NCBI GenBank assembly: GCA_003138355.1 | Contig: PLFX01000054.1 | Location: 1 to 64,000, forward strand | Length of the DNA stretch: 64,000 nt | Source of the DNA: Solirubrobacterales bacterium | GTDB lineage: Bacteria; Actinomycetota; Thermoleophilia; Solirubrobacterales; Solirubrobacteraceae | Reading direction: 5' to 3' | In this document: positions 39,965 to 47,987 of the stretch, in pieces | Numbering within the stretch: position 1 is the first letter of the stretch | Layout: each line of letters starts with the position of its first letter | Program-made: the position numbers and the translations under genes | Notes under the pieces: model-generated | Database searches by the model: none | Told to the model about the DNA's origin: nothing | Seen by the model: the letters and a program-made list of their open reading frames with translations, nothing else

Positions 39965-41218
39965 ATGCTCGACTTCCTTCGACAGCCCATCACCTTCAAG
40001 CGCACACCCAAGCCCACGGGTGAGGACGCGCTGGTCGCTGCCGCGCCAGCCGCCGAAGTAGCGACGCCCACGCCGCCGACGCCAAAGCCGACGCGCGTAC
40101 CCCGACGCAAGCGCGGGCTGCGCGCGGGGACGCTGACGGGTCTCGATATCCAGCCGGGGCTCGTCGTCGCGGCACGCTCGCACCTCAACGGCGGACTTCA
40201 CGTCGAGCGCGCGGCGTTCCTTCCGATTGGCATGGATGTCGTGCGCGACGGCGAGGTTGCGGACATCCCGGCCCTGGTGACGGTCCTTGCCGAGCTCTTC
40301 AAGGAGAGCCGCCTCGACCGCCGAGTCCGGATCGGCATCGCGAACCAGCGAATCATTATGCGGCGCATCGAGTTGCCGCCGCTGACCGACCCCTCAGAGA
40401 TTCAGCAGGCCGTTCGGTTCCAGGCGCAAGCTGAGATCCCCATGCCGCTCGAGACGGTCGTGCTGGACCACCACGTGCTGGGCATCGTTGAGCGCGAGGA
40501 AGGCCCGCGCCTCCAGGTCTTGCTTGTCGCCGCGCGGCGCGAGATGCTCGAGCGCATCCTCCAGGCAGCTCGCCTAGCGGGCCTCCAGCCCGAGGGCGTT
40601 GATCTTGCGGCGTTCGGGATGATCAGGGCACTGCATCCTGCGGGCACCGGCGGCGACGAGGCGGTCGCGTATCTCTCGGTTGGCGGCCTCACGAATCTCG
40701 CAGTAGCGCGCGGTCTGACATGCGAGTTCACCCGCGTGATTCCCGCGGGCGTCGAGCAGGTAGCCGCTGACGTCGCGGCCCGCTGCGGCATCTCGACCGA
40801 TGCTGCACGCGGCTTGCTCGTCACGCTGGATACACCGTCGCAAGCCCCACCGGGTGCTGACGAGCACCTCGCACCCGCGAACGTCGAACTCGTACCCGGG
40901 CACGCGACGCACGACAGCTTCGTGCCGGCCGGCGATGAACAGTCGATCGTGCGAAGCGCCCTCAGCGAGGGACTGCGCCGACTCGGGTCTGAGATTCGCA
41001 ACTCGCTTGACTTCTACCTCACGGCGGCGGATTCCGTACCCGTCACGCGAGCCGTTCTGACCGGCTCTGCGCTCGAGATTCCCGGGTTCGCCGAGTCTCT
41101 GTCGGATCAGCTGGGGATTCCGGTTGACCGGGGCGAGCTCGATCCCGCTGATACGGGTGTCCCGGCGAGCGTCTTGGCGGTCGCGGCGGGTCTGTCCGTC
41201 GCGGAGGGCGCGCAGTGA
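39965..41218 (+). CDS. pilM: Pilus alignment protein PilM (actin-like)
   Basis: About 417 residues from the ATG at 39965; an in-frame ATG at 39926 would add 13 unconvincing residues. After a Pro/Thr-rich linker the actin-like fold starts with TGLDIQPGLVVAARSH; further blocks are IGIANQRIIMRRIELPP, IQQAVRFQAQAEIPMPLE (interaction helix) and the phosphate-binding AVAYLSVGGLTNLAVARG. It forms the cytosolic ring that binds the N-terminus of PilN. The pilN start overlaps its stop by 4 nt. Confidence 0.9.
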   Translation: MLDFLRQPITFKRTPKPTGEDALVAAAPAAEVATPTPPTPKPTRVPRRKRGLRAGTLTGLDIQPGLVVAARSHLNGGLHVERAAFLPIGMDVVRDGEVADIPALVTVLAELFKESRLDRRVRIGIANQRIIMRRIELPPLTDPSEIQQAVRFQAQAEIPMPLETVVLDHHVLGIVEREEGPRLQVLLVAARREMLERILQAARLAGLQPEGVDLAAFGMIRALHPAGTGGDEAVAYLSVGGLTNLAVARGLTCEFTRVIPAGVEQVAADVAARCGISTDAARGLLVTLDTPSQAPPGADEHLAPANVELVPGHATHDSFVPAGDEQSIVRSALSEGLRRLGSEIRNSLDFYLTAADSVPVTRAVLTGSALEIPGFAESLSDQLGIPVDRGELDPADTGVPASVLAVAAGLSVAEGAQ

Positions 41219-41913
41219 GGGCGGTCAACCTCATTCCGCCGGAGCAGCGCCGCGGAGCCGGCGGTGTCGCCGGTCGCACCGGTGGCGTCGTTTACGTGAT
41301 CATCGCGACGCTCTTGGCGATCGTCGCACTCGGAGTCGTGTACGTGTCGGCTGTGCACCAGGTTGCGAGCCGCAAGTCGACTCTGGCGCAGGTCACGGCA
41401 CAGGCCGCGGCCGTCGGATCGCAGACGGGCGCGCTGCAGCCGTACGTCACGTTTGCGTCGGATAGCAACCAGGAGATCGAAGGCGTTGCGAGTCTTGCCC
41501 AGCAGCGCTTCAACTGGCCTGCGGCCATGCGGCAGCTCGCGCTGTCGCTGCCTGCAGGCGTTCATCTGCAAAGCCTCTCCGGGAACACAACCGGCGGCGG
41601 CGCGATCGGTACGACTGGTGCGACCGGTACGACGGGTACGACTGGTGCGACGGCGTCCACCGGTACATCCGCCCCGGCCACAAACGTCAGCGCTCCGTCT
41701 CTTTCGCTCGGCGGTTGCGCTCCCTCACAGGATGTGGTCGGGCAAACCGTCGCGCGCCTTCGCGAGCTGCGCGACGTGACCAGCGCGTCGGTGAGTACCT
41801 ATTCGAAGGGCGGCGGCTGCATCGCTTTCAACATGACGCTCAGCTACGACAACAGCTACGCCATCTCGCCAGGCGCCCTAAAACCCGGGCCGAACAGCAC
41901 GGTCGGAGGCTGA
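41215..41913 (+). CDS. pilN: Pilus alignment protein PilN
   Basis: 232 residues. The N-terminus MRAVNLIPPEQRR is the cytosolic motif that binds PilM; one membrane helix (about 24-45) follows, then a coiled-coil region and a ferredoxin-like periplasm-side domain. Residues about 132-146 are an unusual Gly-Thr-Thr/Gly-Ala-Thr triplet stretch encoded by 9-bp repeats. GTG start. It is coupled to pilM and followed 1 nt after its stop by pilO. Confidence 0.88.
   Translation: MRAVNLIPPEQRRGAGGVAGRTGGVVYVIIATLLAIVALGVVYVSAVHQVASRKSTLAQVTAQAAAVGSQTGALQPYVTFASDSNQEIEGVASLAQQRFNWPAAMRQLALSLPAGVHLQSLSGNTTGGGAIGTTGATGTTGTTGATASTGTSAPATNVSAPSLSLGGCAPSQDVVGQTVARLRELRDVTSASVSTYSKGGGCIAFNMTLSYDNSYAISPGALKPGPNSTVGG
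41608..41651. repeat. GGTACGACT-type 9-bp repeats in pilN
   Basis: Five imperfect 9-mers of the kind GGTACGACT/GGTGCGACC encode a Gly-X-Thr triplet stretch. The run is in frame and so could change length without disrupting the gene. Confidence 0.55.
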
Positions 41914-41914
41914 G

Positions 41915-42520
41915 ATGAGCGGGCGTGGACGTCTCATCGCAGCTGTCCTTGCGGCGATCGTCGTCGTCGCGGCGGTGTGGCTGATCGCGGTCTCCCCCGA
42001 GCGCAGCAAGGCGAGCAACCTGCTCGCCCAGATCGCCAGCGAGCGCCAGACTCTCGCCAGCGCTCAGGCGCAGCTGGTAGCTGCGCGTGCTGCCCGCGCC
42101 GACTACCCGGCGGAGGTTCACGCACTGCAGGTTCTCCTCGACGCGATCCCCACGAGCGACCAGGAGCCTCAGCTGATCGATTTGATCAACGCGCTCGAGA
42201 ATGGCTACCTCATCGACTGGAAGCAGACATCGCTCTCGCCGAGCTCCGCTGGCGGCTTCGGGGCGCTGGACATCTCGTTCAGCTTCCAGGCGAGCTACAT
42301 GAACCTGCAGAGCTTCGTCAACGCGCTGGACTCGCTCGATAAGAGCGACGGCGCGAACGTCGTCAGTACCGGGCGTCTGGCAACCGTCAACTCCATTGAG
42401 CTCTCGCCGAGTGCGAAGGGCCAGGAAACCGCGAGTGTGTCGATGACTGTGTATCAGCAGTCGACAGGCGGCGCCACCGGTGCGGGCGGGACCACGACCA
42501 CTGCGGGGGCACAGGGATGA
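41915..42520 (+). CDS. pilO: Pilus alignment protein PilO
   Basis: 201 residues: a short basic N-terminus, one membrane helix (about 7-26), a coiled coil (RSKASNLLAQIASERQTLASAQAQL) and a small alpha/beta domain (YMNLQSFVNALDSLDKS), then a Gly/Thr-rich tail. This is the PilO plan; together with PilN it forms the inner-membrane subcomplex. Its stop overlaps the ATG of the next gene in an ATGA junction. Confidence 0.87.
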   Translation: MSGRGRLIAAVLAAIVVVAAVWLIAVSPERSKASNLLAQIASERQTLASAQAQLVAARAARADYPAEVHALQVLLDAIPTSDQEPQLIDLINALENGYLIDWKQTSLSPSSAGGFGALDISFSFQASYMNLQSFVNALDSLDKSDGANVVSTGRLATVNSIELSPSAKGQETASVSMTVYQQSTGGATGAGGTTTTAGAQG

Positions 42521-42558
42521 CGTTCCTGCGTTCCTTGATGACGTTCCTGCGTTCCTTG
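42517..42558 (+). repeat. 21-bp perfect tandem duplication at a start codon
   Basis: ATGACGTTCCTGCGTTCCTT plus G occurs twice back to back (42517-42537 and 42538-42558), followed by a third ATGACG. Each copy offers its own in-frame start. Confidence 0.9.
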
Positions 42559-43659
42559 ATGACGGACCTGCGGGAGCGGCAAGTCCTTCCTGCCGTGCTG
42601 CTGCTGGTCGTCTTGGCCGTGGCGATCCCGGTCGGTGGCACGATCCTTTACTCGAAGAGCTCAGCGCCCGCGCCAGTGATCGTGCCGCCGGTGAACGCAG
42701 CACCGCCGAAGGGCACGCCCCCTCCCGCGCAGGAGCTACTGACCGTCCAGGCGCCCCCCGCACAGAAGTCTGTGAACTTCAAGGGCGTAGAGCGGGATCC
42801 GTTCGCGAGCGGCTCCGCCGCGAGCTCCGGTGGATCGTCCAACAGCGGGTCGGGCTCGAGCGCGACGTCGGGTTCAGGTAGCACCCCGGGGTCTACGCCG
42901 AAGACGGGCTCCACGCCGAAGACGGGCTCCACGCCGAAGACGGGCTCCACGCCGAAGACGGGCTCGAACACCCACACGGGCTCCGGTACCCACACCGGCT
43001 CAGGCAGCGGCATCGTGACCGCGCCGCACGCACCATCGAGCGGCTCGGGAAGCAAGAGCGGCTCCGGCAGCACTACGCCGAAGCCGGCTCCGAGCTCGCT
43101 TGCGAGTGACGAGCTTTACACCGTGAACGTGAGCGCCAGCTACGGCAATCAGACCGAGAAGCTCGACAATCTCGAGCGCCTCACCCCGCTGCCGCCGAAC
43201 ACCGCCGCCGAAGTCGTCTTCCTCGGCGTGATGAAGGGCGGCAAGAGCGCGGCCTTCCTGCTGACCGGCTCAGTCGCCGCGAAGAGGACGGTGACCGGAT
43301 CCGTCGCCTGCAAGCCAAGCGCGACCAACTGCGAGGTCGTCGAGTTGCCGGTTGGTGCGCAGCTCACCCTGACCCCGTCATCGTCGAGTAGCGGCGCGTC
43401 CACGTTCACGCTGAAGTTGACCGCAATCGGTGCGACGAAGCTTTCCTCGGCATCGGCGGCTGCCCAAGCGCGTCAGAGCGCCGCGTCCTCGGGCGAAGCG
43501 ATCCTCGGCGCGTCGACGTCCGCGGTGCTCGCAAGCTTCGTCTACGACGCCGCCCGGGGCGCGCTCGTGCACGAGCCCCAGAATCAGGTTGGCACGAGCG
43601 GCGCGACAGGCACGAGCGGCGCGAGCAGCCCGAGCGGTTCCAGCGGCTCAACCGGCTAG
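42517..43659 (+). CDS. PilP-position protein with repeat-rich linker
   Basis: 380 residues in the place of pilP. The N-terminus is a 21-bp tandem duplication giving MTFLRSL twice, then a third in-frame ATG, so three starts are possible. A membrane helix (about 24-45) leads to a Pro-rich region, a Ser/Gly/Thr linker of about 110 residues with four exact STPKTG repeats, and a C-terminal beta-rich domain (LYTVNVSASYGNQ to about 310). Typical PilP is a lipoprotein docking on a secretin. No secretin is seen here, which fits a single-membrane cell. Assignment to the pilus is by position and layout. Confidence 0.72.
   Translation: MTFLRSLMTFLRSLMTDLRERQVLPAVLLLVVLAVAIPVGGTILYSKSSAPAPVIVPPVNAAPPKGTPPPAQELLTVQAPPAQKSVNFKGVERDPFASGSAASSGGSSNSGSGSSATSGSGSTPGSTPKTGSTPKTGSTPKTGSTPKTGSNTHTGSGTHTGSGSGIVTAPHAPSSGSGSKSGSGSTTPKPAPSSLASDELYTVNVSASYGNQTEKLDNLERLTPLPPNTAAEVVFLGVMKGGKSAAFLLTGSVAAKRTVTGSVACKPSATNCEVVELPVGAQLTLTPSSSSSGASTFTLKLTAIGATKLSSASAAAQARQSAASSGEAILGASTSAVLASFVYDAARGALVHEPQNQVGTSGATGTSGASSPSGSSGSTG
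42895..42966 (+). repeat. 18-bp x 4 tandem repeat (linker coding)
   Basis: Four copies of ACGCCGAAGACGGGCTCC (last one with one change) encode STPKTG units in the linker of the PilP-position protein. The exact DNA identity points to recent expansion. Confidence 0.9.
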
Positions 43660-43708
43660 TCCCGGCTCCCTCGGGGGCGCGGCTCGGTTGCGTCGACGCC
43701 CGCGGCCG

Positions 43709-43714
43709 TAAAGT
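43709..43714 (+). promoter_or_regulatory. Candidate -10 TAAAGT before aroC
   Basis: TAAAGT lies 10 nt before the ATG at 43725; a TTGCGT 15 nt upstream could be its -35. Confidence 0.4.
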
Positions 43715-43724
43715 TCGCGCTCTG

Positions 43725-44894
43725 ATGCCGAGCGTGCGGATGATCACTGCCGGAGAGTCCCATGGGCCGGGACTCACGTGCGTGATCGAGGGGCTGCCGG
43801 CCGGGATGGTGCTCGATCGCGAGGCGATCAATCGCGACATGGCGCGCCGCCAGCTCGGTCACGGCCGCGGCGGGCGGATGAAAATCGAAAGCGATACGGC
43901 CGAGCCCACCGGCGGTGTACGCCATGGCCGCACGCTCGGCGGGCCTGTCGCGCTATGGGTTGCAAACCGCGACTACGCCAACTGGGAGGAGCGGATGAAC
44001 CCGTGGCCGGTGGACTCCCCGCCCGAGGAGGTTCACCTGCCGCGCCCTGGCCACGCCGATCTTGCGGGCGTGCAGAAGTACGGCTTCACCGATGTTCGCA
44101 ACGTCCTCGAGCGTGCGAGCGCGCGCGAGACCGCCGCGCGCGTTGCGGGCGGCGCCGTGTGCAAAGCCTTCCTGCGCGCGCTCGGCGTCGAGGTCGTCTC
44201 CCACGTGCTGGCGATCGGAACAGTCACTGCGGCGGTCCGCCGCTCACTCGAGCTCGCCGACTTCGCCGTTGTTGACGACTCGCCCGTCCGCTGCTTAGAC
44301 GCCGAGGGCTCGCGGGCGATGGTCGCCCACATCGACGCGCAGCGCAAGGCCAACGAGTCGCTCGGCGGGATCTTCGAGGTTCGCGCCTACGGACTCGTCC
44401 CCGGGCTGGGCTCCCACGTCTCGTTCGAGGAGCGCCTCGACACGCGACTTGCCGCGGCGATCTGCTCGATCCAGGCGATCAAGGGGTTTGAGCTCGGCGA
44501 CGGTTTTGCGCTCACTTCCCGGCCCGGTTCGCAGGCCCACGACGAGATCTTCCACTCGGCGGAGCGAGGCTTCTACCGCGAGACCAACCACGCCGGCGGC
44601 GTCGAGGGCGGGATGACCAACGGCCAGACGCTCATCGTGCGCGGCGCGATGAAGCCGCTGCCGACGCTGACGAAGCCGCTGCGCTCGGTGGACATCGCGA
44701 CGCTCGAGCCCGCCGAGGCACTGCGCGAGCGGACCGACTCGTGCACGGTCCCCGCGGCCGGCGTCGTCGGCGAGGCGATGATCGCCTACGTGCTCGCCGG
44801 CGCTTACCGCGAGAAGTTCGGCGGCGACCAACTGGCGGACGTGCTCGCGGCGCTGGCGGCCTATCGCGCACGGATCGACTGGAGGTCGAGCTGA
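43725..44894 (+). CDS. aroC: Chorismate synthase
   Basis: 389 residues. RMITAGESHGPGLTCVIEGLPAG, the RRQLGHGRGGRMKIE block, RPGHADLAGVQKYG, ERASARETAARVAGGAV and the C-terminal RTDSCTVPAAGVV are family signatures with the FMN- and substrate-binding His and Arg residues. It makes chorismate from EPSP with reduced FMN. It heads the aroC-aroKB-aroQ-pepQ run, all joined by overlaps, and has its own probable promoter. Confidence 0.97.
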   Translation: MPSVRMITAGESHGPGLTCVIEGLPAGMVLDREAINRDMARRQLGHGRGGRMKIESDTAEPTGGVRHGRTLGGPVALWVANRDYANWEERMNPWPVDSPPEEVHLPRPGHADLAGVQKYGFTDVRNVLERASARETAARVAGGAVCKAFLRALGVEVVSHVLAIGTVTAAVRRSLELADFAVVDDSPVRCLDAEGSRAMVAHIDAQRKANESLGGIFEVRAYGLVPGLGSHVSFEERLDTRLAAAICSIQAIKGFELGDGFALTSRPGSQAHDEIFHSAERGFYRETNHAGGVEGGMTNGQTLIVRGAMKPLPTLTKPLRSVDIATLEPAEALRERTDSCTVPAAGVVGEAMIAYVLAGAYREKFGGDQLADVLAALAAYRARIDWRSS

Positions 44895-46477
44895 GCGGAC
44901 GGGGCGCGACCGTGCTGGTCGGCTTCATGGGCGCCGGGAAGTCGGCGGCGGCGCGCTCGCTCGCAGGAGCTCGAGGGACGCGCGCGCTCGATGCGGACAA
45001 GATCATCGAGCGCCAAACCGGCAAGACGATCGCTGAGATCTTCGACGGGGATGGAGAGCCCGCGTTCAGGGCGCTCGAGGAGCGCGTTGTCTGCGAGCTT
45101 CTCGATGCCGCGAGCCCGGATCAGGTGATCTCGCTCGGCGGCGGCGCCGTCATGTCCGAACGCGTGCGCAAGGCGCTCGAACGCCACCTCGTCGTCTGGC
45201 TCGATGTTGCGCCGGCCGTCGCGTGGCGGCGGAGCGGCGGCGGCAGGAGGCCACTCGCGCGCGAGCGCGGTGCGTTCGAGGCACTCTACGCGCAGCGGCG
45301 CGCAACCTACGAGGCTCTTGCCGACGCGGTTTTTCCCGATGCGGCACGCCAAGCGCTCGCCGCCGCATCCCCGGCGCTGGAGTTGTTGCGCGACGCCCCC
45401 AGCGGAACGCTGATGGTCTGGGCGGCGAGCGCGTCGGGCAGTTACCCGGTCTGGGTGGGGGAGGGGATTCTCGAAGCCGGGCTCTGGCCCCTCGAGCGTC
45501 CTCCTTCACGCCGCTTCCTCGTCAGCGACGAGCGCGTCGCGCCGCTGTGGGCCGACCGGCTCGGCGAGCTCGACGGAACGTTCCTGATCGCGCCGGGCGA
45601 GGCAAGCAAGACGCTCGCTGGTGCGGAGCGCGTCTGGCGCGCGCTCGTTCGCGCGGCAATGACGCGATCGGATCACCTCGTCGCCCTCGGCGGCGGCGTC
45701 GTTGGCGACCTCGCAGGCTTCTGCGCTGCCACCTACCAGCGCGGCGTGCCGGTCGTGCAAGTGCCGACGAGCCTTGTTGCGCAGGTCGACTCGGCGTTTG
45801 GCGGCAAGACCGGCGTCGACCTCCCGCAGGCCAAGAACTATGTCGGGGCCTACCACCAGCCGGCGGCTGTGATCGTCGACATCGCGACGCTCGCGACGCT
45901 GCCGGCGCAGGAGCGCTCGGCCGGCTACGCCGAGGTCTTGAAGACCGCGCTCATCGCCGGCGGAAGCCTCTGGGAGCGGATCGGCTCGGGCGCGACGCTC
46001 GATCGCCGCGACATCCTCGACTGCATCCGCTGCAAGCTCGCGGTCGTCGCCGCCGATGAGCGCGACGGCGGCCTGCGCCAGGTGCTCAACCTCGGACACA
46101 GCGTGGGCCATGCACTCGAGACGGCAACGGGCTACGCGCGCTACCGCCACGGCGAAGCGGTCGGGCTCGGCCTGCTCGCCGCGCTGCGCCTATCCGGAAC
46201 CAGCGAGCTGCGCTCCACGGTGGAGGCGCTGCTGGCGGCGAACGGGTTGCCGACGCGCGCGCCGGACGTCGATGCGAAGACGGTGATCGAGGCGATGGCA
46301 CGCGACAAGAAGCGCGGGCCGGCAGGGCTCGAGTTGGTCCTCGTTGAGGAGCCTGGGCGAGTACGTCATGGTGTGCTGGTGGCAGACGAGGAGATCGAGC
46401 GGGCGGTGGTCGAGCTCACGGGGCGACCCAGCCGGTTGGCTACTCGCGGCCGGCCGTACGCCGGGTCCGATCAATGA
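44891..46477 (+). CDS. aroKB: Fused shikimate kinase - 3-dehydroquinate synthase
   Basis: A 528-residue fusion. Residues 1-170 are shikimate kinase: Walker A GFMGAGKS (11-18), DADKIIERQTGKTIAEIF, FRALEERV and ISLGGGAVM. From about 177 it is 3-dehydroquinate synthase: GGGVVGDLAGFCAATYQRG, PTSLVAQVDSAFGGKTGVD, LNLGHSVGHALE and RHGEAVGLGL with the Zn-binding residues. The start is not obvious: I take CTG at 44891, which overlaps the aroC stop in a CTGA junction and has GGAGG five nt upstream; the next option is GTG at 44912, which would start just before the P-loop. The two enzymes are not consecutive in the pathway. Confidence 0.92.
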   Translation: MSGRGATVLVGFMGAGKSAAARSLAGARGTRALDADKIIERQTGKTIAEIFDGDGEPAFRALEERVVCELLDAASPDQVISLGGGAVMSERVRKALERHLVVWLDVAPAVAWRRSGGGRRPLARERGAFEALYAQRRATYEALADAVFPDAARQALAAASPALELLRDAPSGTLMVWAASASGSYPVWVGEGILEAGLWPLERPPSRRFLVSDERVAPLWADRLGELDGTFLIAPGEASKTLAGAERVWRALVRAAMTRSDHLVALGGGVVGDLAGFCAATYQRGVPVVQVPTSLVAQVDSAFGGKTGVDLPQAKNYVGAYHQPAAVIVDIATLATLPAQERSAGYAEVLKTALIAGGSLWERIGSGATLDRRDILDCIRCKLAVVAADERDGGLRQVLNLGHSVGHALETATGYARYRHGEAVGLGLLAALRLSGTSELRSTVEALLAANGLPTRAPDVDAKTVIEAMARDKKRGPAGLELVLVEEPGRVRHGVLVADEEIERAVVELTGRPSRLATRGRPYAGSDQ

Positions 46478-46923
46478 GCGAGGCGCGCAGTCGCGTCGAG
46501 CTGATGCACGGCGTCAATCTCGACATGCTCGGCCGCCGCGATCCATCGCACTACGGCACGATCACCCTCGCCGAGCTGGAGCGCCAAGTCGCCGGATTTG
46601 CTCGGGACCTCGGACTGGAGCTGCGCTGTTTCCAGACGAACTCAGAGGCACAATTCGTCGAGCACCTCCACCACCTCCCCGGCTCTGCCGATGGCGTGCT
46701 GCTCAACCCCGGCGCGTGGACGCACTACAGCTGGGCGATCCATGATGCGCTCGAGATCGCCGCCATTCCGGCCGTCGAAGTGCATCTATCCAACGTCGCG
46801 GCGCGCGATGAGTGGCGGCGCGTCTCGGTGATCGCCGACCTGTGCCTCGCGTCGGTCGCCGGGCAGGGCGTTGAGGGGTACCGCGAGGCGCTCGTGCGTC
46901 TCAGCAAGGAGCTTGACGGATGA
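46474..46923 (+). CDS. aroQ: Type II 3-dehydroquinate dehydratase
   Basis: 149 residues, normal length. The start region reads VELMHGVNLDMLGRRDPSHYG where the family has LNGPNLNLLG, so it is somewhat divergent but keeps the catalytic Tyr in HYG. LLNPGAWTHYSWAIHDAL and VEVHLSNVAARDEWR carry the substrate-binding Asn/His and His/Ser. It dehydrates the product of the preceding synthase domain. ATGA overlaps join it to aroKB and pepQ. Confidence 0.88.
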   Translation: MSEARSRVELMHGVNLDMLGRRDPSHYGTITLAELERQVAGFARDLGLELRCFQTNSEAQFVEHLHHLPGSADGVLLNPGAWTHYSWAIHDALEIAAIPAVEVHLSNVAARDEWRRVSVIADLCLASVAGQGVEGYREALVRLSKELDG

Positions 46924-47987
46924 GCGAACGCCTCGCGCGCGTGCGCGATCGGCTCGCGCAGGCCCGCCTCGATGCGCTGATCGTCAACGGCGCCGCGAAC
47001 CTGCGCTACCTGACCGGCTTCACCGGAAGCAACGGCGTCGCGATCATCGGCGAGCAAGCCGTCTTTCTGACCGACTTTCGCTATCGCGAACAGGCCGAGC
47101 TCGAGATCGATGGGGCGTTCGCGCGTCGCATCGTGGCGCAGGACCTCCTTAGCGAAATCGCGGCGGCAACGCCGGCCGGACGCGTGGGCTTCGACGAAGC
47201 CACGACGACCGTCGCCGGCCTGCACAAGCTGAAGGCCGCGCTCGACGGACGGGTGGAGCTTGTCGAGGGCGGTGGCATCGTCGAGGACCTTCGCGTCGTC
47301 AAGGACGCGGCCGAAGTCGAACGCCTTGCCGGCGCCGCAGCGCTCGTCGACGGCATCTACGAGTGGCTCGTAGAGCGCGGATTCGCGGGACGCACCGAGC
47401 GCGACGTCGCGATCGAGCTGGAGCATGAGATGCGCGTGCGCGGTGCGCTAGCGCCGAGCTTCCCCTCGATCGTCGCCGCCGGAGCGCGTGCGGCGCTCCC
47501 GCACGCCCACCCGCGCGACGCGACGATCGAGCCCGGGACGCTCGTAATCGTCGACATCGGCGCCGTGCTCGATGGCTATTGCTCGGACTGCACGCGAACT
47601 TTCGCCGTTGGTGAGCCCTCGCAGCAGGCGCGCGAGATCTACGAGCTGGTCCTCGCGGCGCAGTTGCGTGGATTAGATGCGTTGCGCGCCGGCCGTCGGG
47701 GCGTCGACGTCGACGCCGATGTGCGTGCGCTGATCGCTGACGCGGGCTACGCCGAGCACTACGGACATGGGCTCGGGCACGGCGTCGGCCTCCAGATCCA
47801 CGAGCGTCCGCGGCTCTCCTACCAGGACGCCGACGAGGTGCTCCAGGTTGGGACCGTCGTGACCGTCGAGCCCGGCGTCTACCTGCCCGAAACGCTCGGC
47901 GTGCGGATCGAGGACCTGACCGTCGTCACCGGCAACGAGCCGCGGCGCCTCAGCCAGTTCACGAAGGAGCTGCTCGTCGTCGACTGA
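46920..47987 (+). CDS. pepQ: M24 aminopeptidase P / Xaa-Pro dipeptidase
   Basis: 355 residues. The N-terminal creatinase-like domain (RYLTGFTGSNGVAII, FLTDFRYREQAELE) is followed by the pita-bread catalytic domain whose five metal ligands are visible: Asp in VDIGAVLDGYCSDCTRTF (two), His in GHGLGHGVGL, Glu in VTVEPGVYLP and Glu in GVRIEDL. It removes residues next to proline. Placement after aroQ, and before efp further along, is widespread in Gram-positive bacteria. The last 109 nt overlap a convergent glycosyltransferase gene. Confidence 0.92.
   Translation: MSERLARVRDRLAQARLDALIVNGAANLRYLTGFTGSNGVAIIGEQAVFLTDFRYREQAELEIDGAFARRIVAQDLLSEIAAATPAGRVGFDEATTTVAGLHKLKAALDGRVELVEGGGIVEDLRVVKDAAEVERLAGAAALVDGIYEWLVERGFAGRTERDVAIELEHEMRVRGALAPSFPSIVAAGARAALPHAHPRDATIEPGTLVIVDIGAVLDGYCSDCTRTFAVGEPSQQAREIYELVLAAQLRGLDALRAGRRGVDVDADVRALIADAGYAEHYGHGLGHGVGLQIHERPRLSYQDADEVLQVGTVVTVEPGVYLPETLGVRIEDLTVVTGNEPRRLSQFTKELLVVD

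Noticed and set aside
42895-42966. Short regular repeats that might suggest a CRISPR array
   Set aside because: They are perfect back-to-back 18-mers with no spacers, in frame in a protein linker.
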